From NCBI RefSeq assembly GCF_040362915.1, contig NZ_AP029612.1, positions 186,001 through 250,000 on the forward strand: a DNA stretch of 64,000 bases, written 5' to 3'. The notes under the pieces were generated by a model. It worked only from the letters and a program-made list of their open reading frames with translations. It was not told the DNA's origin and ran no database searches. The DNA is from Sediminibacterium sp. KACHI17 (GTDB taxonomy: Bacteria > Bacteroidota > Bacteroidia > Chitinophagales > Chitinophagaceae). Made by a program: the position numbers and the translations under genes. Of this stretch, positions 60,974 through 64,000 are shown in pieces; the stretch's first letter is position 1; each line of letters starts with the position of its first letter.

Positions 60974-61954
60974 ATGGAAAAGAAACGCATACTCATTACC
61001 GGAGCTGCCGGATTCCTCGGATCACATCTTTGTGATCGGTTTATTCGTGAAGGGTATCATGTGATTGGCATGGATAACCTGATTACCGGGGATATGAATA
61101 ATATAGCTCATCTGCTCAAGTTGCCTGAATTTGAATTTCATCATCATGATGTAACCAAGTTCATTCATGTATCAGGACATTTGGATTATATTCTCCATTT
61201 CGCATCTCCTGCCAGTCCGATCGATTACCTGAAAATACCGATTCAAACCTTAAAAGTAGGGGCGTTGGGTACGCACAATTGTTTGGGTTTGGCTAAAGCC
61301 AAAAAGGCGAGAATTTTGGTAGCATCCACCAGTGAAGTTTATGGTGATCCACTGGTACATCCACAAACAGAAGAGTATTGGGGTAATGTGAATCCGGTAG
61401 GGCCAAGAGGCGTGTATGATGAAGCCAAGCGTTTCATGGAGTCTATCACAATGGCTTATCATACCTATCATGGTGTTGAGACTAGAATTGTTCGCATATT
61501 CAATACCTATGGGCCACGTATGCGATTGAATGACGGCAGAGCGTTGCCTGCTTTTATCGGACAGGCATTACGCGGAGAAGATATAACAGTGTTTGGTGAT
61601 GGAAGTCAGACGCGTTCATTTTGTTATGTCGATGATCTCGTTGAAGGGATCTATCGGTTATTAATGAGTGATTATAGTATGCCTGTAAATATTGGGAATC
61701 CGAATGAGATCAGCTTGTTGGATTTCGCAAAAGAAGTGTTGAAACTGACAGGTGCAGGTGTCAAGATCGTTCATAAACCATTACCTGTGGATGATCCAAA
61801 ACAACGCAGACCCGATATCACAAAAGCAAAACAATTACTAGGGTGGGAGCCTACCATCGACAGAGCAGAGGGATTGAAAATGACCTACGCATATTTTAAG
61901 AACCTGCCCAGAGAAGAATGGACCAAGCAGCCAAAAGAATTCATCAATCAGTAA
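60974..61954 (+). CDS. UDP-glucuronate decarboxylase (UDP-xylose synthase-like) / NAD-dependent epimerase
   Basis: A 326-residue extended SDR enzyme. The NAD motif [31 protein letters not shown] and the catalytic YxxxK ([11 protein letters not shown]) are present. The signatures [25 protein letters not shown] and the C-terminal [19 protein letters not shown] match UXS enzymes that convert UDP-glucuronate to UDP-xylose. I start at the ATG at 60974; a seven-codon-longer frame begins inside the CCATGG array and has no family match. It follows ugd (its substrate supplier) and is 2 bp before rfbD. Confidence 0.9.
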   Translation: MEKKRILITGAAGFLGSHLCDRFIREGYHVIGMDNLITGDMNNIAHLLKLPEFEFHHHDVTKFIHVSGHLDYILHFASPASPIDYLKIPIQTLKVGALGTHNCLGLAKAKKARILVASTSEVYGDPLVHPQTEEYWGNVNPVGPRGVYDEAKRFMESITMAYHTYHGVETRIVRIFNTYGPRMRLNDGRALPAFIGQALRGEDITVFGDGSQTRSFCYVDDLVEGIYRLLMSDYSMPVNIGNPNEISLLDFAKEVLKLTGAGVKIVHKPLPVDDPKQRRPDITKAKQLLGWEPTIDRAEGLKMTYAYFKNLPREEWTKQPKEFINQ

Positions 61955-61956
61955 AT

Positions 61957-62829
61957 ATGCAGAAGCCATTAGTTGTTGTAACTGGGAAGAATGGTCAATT
62001 GGGTTGGGAGTTGATGCAATTGTCTCTTACGTATTCTAATAGCTTTGATTTTATTTTTACGGATAGAGGTCAGTTGGATCTTGCAGATGAACGATCAATC
62101 TCAGATTTCTTTCAAACATATCAACCGGCTTATTTTATTAATTGTGCAGCGTATACTGCAGTAGATAAGGCAGAATCGGAACAAGATCTGGCTTATCGCA
62201 TCAATGCAGTTGCTGTTGGACAAATCGCTCATCATTGTCGTGTTCATAAAACCATACTCATCCATTTTTCTACAGATTATGTATTTGATGGAAAAGGGAT
62301 AGCACCTTACGCAACTGACGCGCCTACAGATCCGGTGAATTATTATGGGTATACCAAAAGAGTAGGAGAACAGTTGGCTTTGGAGAATCATGCATCTACT
62401 ATTGTGATCAGAACATCATGGGTATATAGTTCTTATGGACATAATTTCGTGAAGACCATGCTGCGTCTGATGAAAGAGCGAGATGCAATAAAAGTAGTTG
62501 CCGATCAACGAGGCTGTCCTACCTATGCAGCTGATCTGGCTGAAGCTACTATGAAAATTGTTGATGCATCTCAACAAGGGCAGTTACATACAGGTATTTT
62601 TCATTATAGTAATACCGGAGAAACCAATTGGTATGAGTTTGCCAAGGCGATTCGAGATATTGCCGGTTTGACTTGTTTGATTGAACCCATCACTACGGCT
62701 GAATATCCTACACCGGCAAAACGTCCGGGTTACTCAGTGATGGAAATTGCAGCAATTACTAAAAACTATGACGTGGTTTTACATGATTGGAAAGATAGTC
62801 TACGTCGTTGTTTATCCATATTGTCTTAA
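61957..62829 (+). CDS. rfbD: dTDP-4-dehydrorhamnose reductase
   Basis: A 290-residue SDR enzyme catalysing the last step of dTDP-L-rhamnose synthesis. VVTGKNGQLGWELMQL is the NAD(P)-binding motif, DYVFDGKGIAPYATDAP, YYGYTKRVGEQL (YxxxK) and IRTSWVYSSYGHNFVKTML are family signatures. The ATG at 61957 is preferred over an in-frame ATG at 61918 inside the preceding gene. rfbA, B and C are not in the window, so the rhamnose pathway is completed elsewhere. It is the last gene of the sugar run. Confidence 0.88.
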   Translation: MQKPLVVVTGKNGQLGWELMQLSLTYSNSFDFIFTDRGQLDLADERSISDFFQTYQPAYFINCAAYTAVDKAESEQDLAYRINAVAVGQIAHHCRVHKTILIHFSTDYVFDGKGIAPYATDAPTDPVNYYGYTKRVGEQLALENHASTIVIRTSWVYSSYGHNFVKTMLRLMKERDAIKVVADQRGCPTYAADLAEATMKIVDASQQGQLHTGIFHYSNTGETNWYEFAKAIRDIAGLTCLIEPITTAEYPTPAKRPGYSVMEIAAITKNYDVVLHDWKDSLRRCLSILS

Positions 62830-62914
62830 TCATTGATTGGTTTCTTTCAGCCATCATTTTACCATTTATCCATTCGAGGTAACAGCTAATCTATGTGCTT
62901 ACTATTTTTGATAC

Positions 62915-63424
62915 ATGGAAATCAAGAATAGCACTTTATCAGATATTGAAACCATATTTGGTCTGTATAGAATGGCTGCACAATACATGAAAGAGCGCTT
63001 CCCTGTTCATTTTCCTGAGTTTGACCGGGATATGGTGATACAAGAGATAGAAGAGGGCAGACAATGGAAAATGCTGATCGATGGTGAATTAGCATGTATC
63101 TGGGCCATTACCTGGAATGATCCCCAAATATGGGAAGAGAAAGATAGTGACCCTTCCATTTATATTCATCGAATTACAACCGTACCCGCTTTTCGTGGCA
63201 GACATTTGGTAAAAGAGATCGTCAGATGGGCGAAACAATATGCGAAAGATAATAATAGAAGTTATGTTCGCCTGGATACTGTCGGAGAAAATCAAAAATT
63301 GATCCGGCATTATCAGGAAAGTGGATTTACTTTCTTAGGAATGGTAGAGTTGAAAGATACCAGTGGACTGCCGAATCATTATCAATTGGATAAAGTGAGT
63401 TTATTTGAGTTGAAGGTAAGTTGA
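62915..63424 (+). CDS. GNAT family N-acetyltransferase
   Basis: A 169-residue acetyltransferase. The acetyl-CoA motif is degenerate but recognisable (ITTVPAFRGRHLVKEIVRWA, where the family has RxxGxG/A), followed by NRSYVRLDTVGENQKLIRHY and ESGFTFLGMVEL, the typical C-terminal GNAT strands. Substrate unknown. It stands alone, 85 bp after rfbD; the gap shows no promoter that I can support. Its 3' end is 3 bp from the convergent NTF2-like gene. Confidence 0.82.
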   Translation: MEIKNSTLSDIETIFGLYRMAAQYMKERFPVHFPEFDRDMVIQEIEEGRQWKMLIDGELACIWAITWNDPQIWEEKDSDPSIYIHRITTVPAFRGRHLVKEIVRWAKQYAKDNNRSYVRLDTVGENQKLIRHYQESGFTFLGMVELKDTSGLPNHYQLDKVSLFELKVS

Positions 63425-63427
63425 TGT

Positions 63428-63889
63428 CTACATCTTTTCAAGACATACCGATGGCTCTACCGAATAATCTAGTGATACGATCTTCCACCCTTCATTGGTT
63501 TTAAAGAAAGTGAACACATCAATACCACAATGATTAAATTGTTGATTGATGCTTAAGGTATAAGGAACCCATGCCATGGCAATTCTACCATGAACTTTGA
63601 CTTCTGCCGAAAGCATTTTTTCATAGATTACTGACCGTGGGTTCACGAAACTCTTCATTCTGTCTTTGAATGCAGCTGTTCTGATCAACAAACTATCATT
63701 TTGCGTACGGATAGATGTTGTTTGTCCATCCAGTATGACAATACTTTTTAAAAGCACTGTATCCTGTTTCTCTAATGCTTCAAAAAACTGATTCACTTTT
63801 TGTAAAACTAATTTTTCTTCCGGATTTACTGACTGTCCATACAGATGGGCCGATAGACAAAAAGAGATGAAAAGAAGCAATTGTTTCAT
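63428..63889 (-). CDS. Exported NTF2-like (SnoaL-type) protein
   Basis: A 153-residue protein with a signal peptide (1-18, SAHLYGQ). The mature part is an NTF2-like cone fold: a helix pair (VLQKVNQFFEALEKQDTVLL), AFKDRMKSF, and alternating strands (VKVHGRIAMAWVPYTLSINQ, HCGIDVFTFFKTNEGWKIVS). It probably binds a small ligand, or is an exported enzyme-like protein; no catalytic residues can be named. I use the ATG at 63889, which opens on the signal peptide, rather than the 25-codon extension to 63964. Confidence 0.75.
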   Translation of the reverse strand: MKQLLLFISFCLSAHLYGQSVNPEEKLVLQKVNQFFEALEKQDTVLLKSIVILDGQTTSIRTQNDSLLIRTAAFKDRMKSFVNPRSVIYEKMLSAEVKVHGRIAMAWVPYTLSINQQFNHCGIDVFTFFKTNEGWKIVSLDYSVEPSVCLEKM

Positions 63890-63893
63890 GAGC

Positions 63894-64000
63894 TTATAAT
63901 TTAAAAACATCTTTAAAGCGGGCAATATTGAATCCCATTTGTAAGATCTGTTTTGTTTGAGCACTTTCTTTTGATAAGGCCGGATTGGTGTGATTCATAT
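63894..64000 (-). CDS. 3' end of a minus-strand gene running off the window
   Basis: On the minus strand an open frame ends in TAA at 63894-63896, 4 bp before the NTF2-like start. Its last residues read AQTKQILQMGFNIARFKDVFKL. An in-frame ATG lies at 63998, but the window ends there, so it may be internal. The family cannot be identified from about 34 residues. Confidence 0.4.
   Translation of the reverse strand, partial: MNHTNPALSKESAQTKQILQMGFNIARFKDVFKL

Noticed and set aside
1..64000. tRNA, rRNA, riboswitch, IS element or prophage genes
   Set aside because: Reading the intergenic regions gave no cloverleaf, no rRNA core sequence, no known riboswitch core and no transposase or phage protein.

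Overview
The window is an ordinary chromosomal stretch of a Bacteroidota bacterium, most likely family Chitinophagaceae (Sediminibacterium-like; the genus is inferred, not shown). The evidence is type IX secretion signals (a Por-type tail at 1058-1423; a CHU_C/type B tail followed by a PorP/SprF-like protein at 25686-30433), Bacteroidota-type promoters (TAnnTTTG at -7), DUF2490 and PKD/SBBP proteins, paired deoxynucleoside kinases, Bacteroidota-type AMP nucleosidase and CcmB/C/D, and near absence of Shine-Dalgarno sequences. No tRNA, rRNA, insertion sequence, prophage or CRISPR array was seen. Genes are dense and no gene-free gap reaches 300 bases.

Layout. 1-6063: 3' end of scoB, a peroxiredoxin, a near-solo T9SS tail, a 1089-residue BNR propeller protein, and rlmI. 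6244-8068: grpE-dnaJ chaperone pair. 8065-13800 (minus): vWA protein, hpt, LysM glucosaminidase, O-methyltransferase, sodium/solute symporter. 13954-18396: LOG-family protein, barrel protein, glycolate-oxidase-type FAD enzyme, pckA. 18640-23301 (minus): DUF2490, propeller lipoprotein, barrel protein, deoxynucleoside kinase, trpS. 23590-30433: recG, the large PKD/CHU_C protein and its PorP/SprF partner. 30488-36559: coiled-coil protein with candidate operators, pepP, pssA-purS, rsmI, M1 peptidase. 36595-39018 (minus): MFS, second deoxynucleoside kinase, folK. 39128-43499: sppA, RES/Xre toxin-antitoxin pair, orphan ABC-2 permease with an SRPBCC protein. 43734-49996: queA, ccmC-ccmD, gdhA, HsdR_N protein, AMP nucleosidase, ccmB, tdk. 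50109-56366: small secreted protein and a three-gene RND efflux operon. 56451-64000: unknown protein, Kdo transferase, a nucleotide-sugar run (aminotransferase, ugd, UDP-xylose synthase-like, rfbD), GNAT, NTF2-like protein and the tail of one more gene.

How the genes work together. Purine and deoxynucleoside salvage recurs (hpt, AMP nucleosidase, tdk, two deoxynucleoside kinases). Cell-surface construction is the second theme (waaA, ugd, UXS, rfbD, T9SS cargo, barrel proteins). The third is central carbon and nitrogen metabolism (pckA, gdhA, glcD-like, scoB).

The most unusual signal is not a gene. Short intergenic arrays with about 7-bp periodicity and dyad symmetry recur through the window, built from at least five different 'words' (CCATGGW, TCTGACA/TGTCTGA, GTGAGTA, GCTGCAA, ATCAAAR). 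Most abut the stop codon of a gene, and where two genes converge an array often fills the gap from stop to stop. They look like one structural class of 3'-flank hairpin with interchangeable sequence content. Also notable are a recG whose conserved N-terminus has no ATG/GTG/TTG start, a twin 14-bp operator upstream of a coiled-coil protein, and a direct-repeat operator straddling the toxin-antitoxin promoter.
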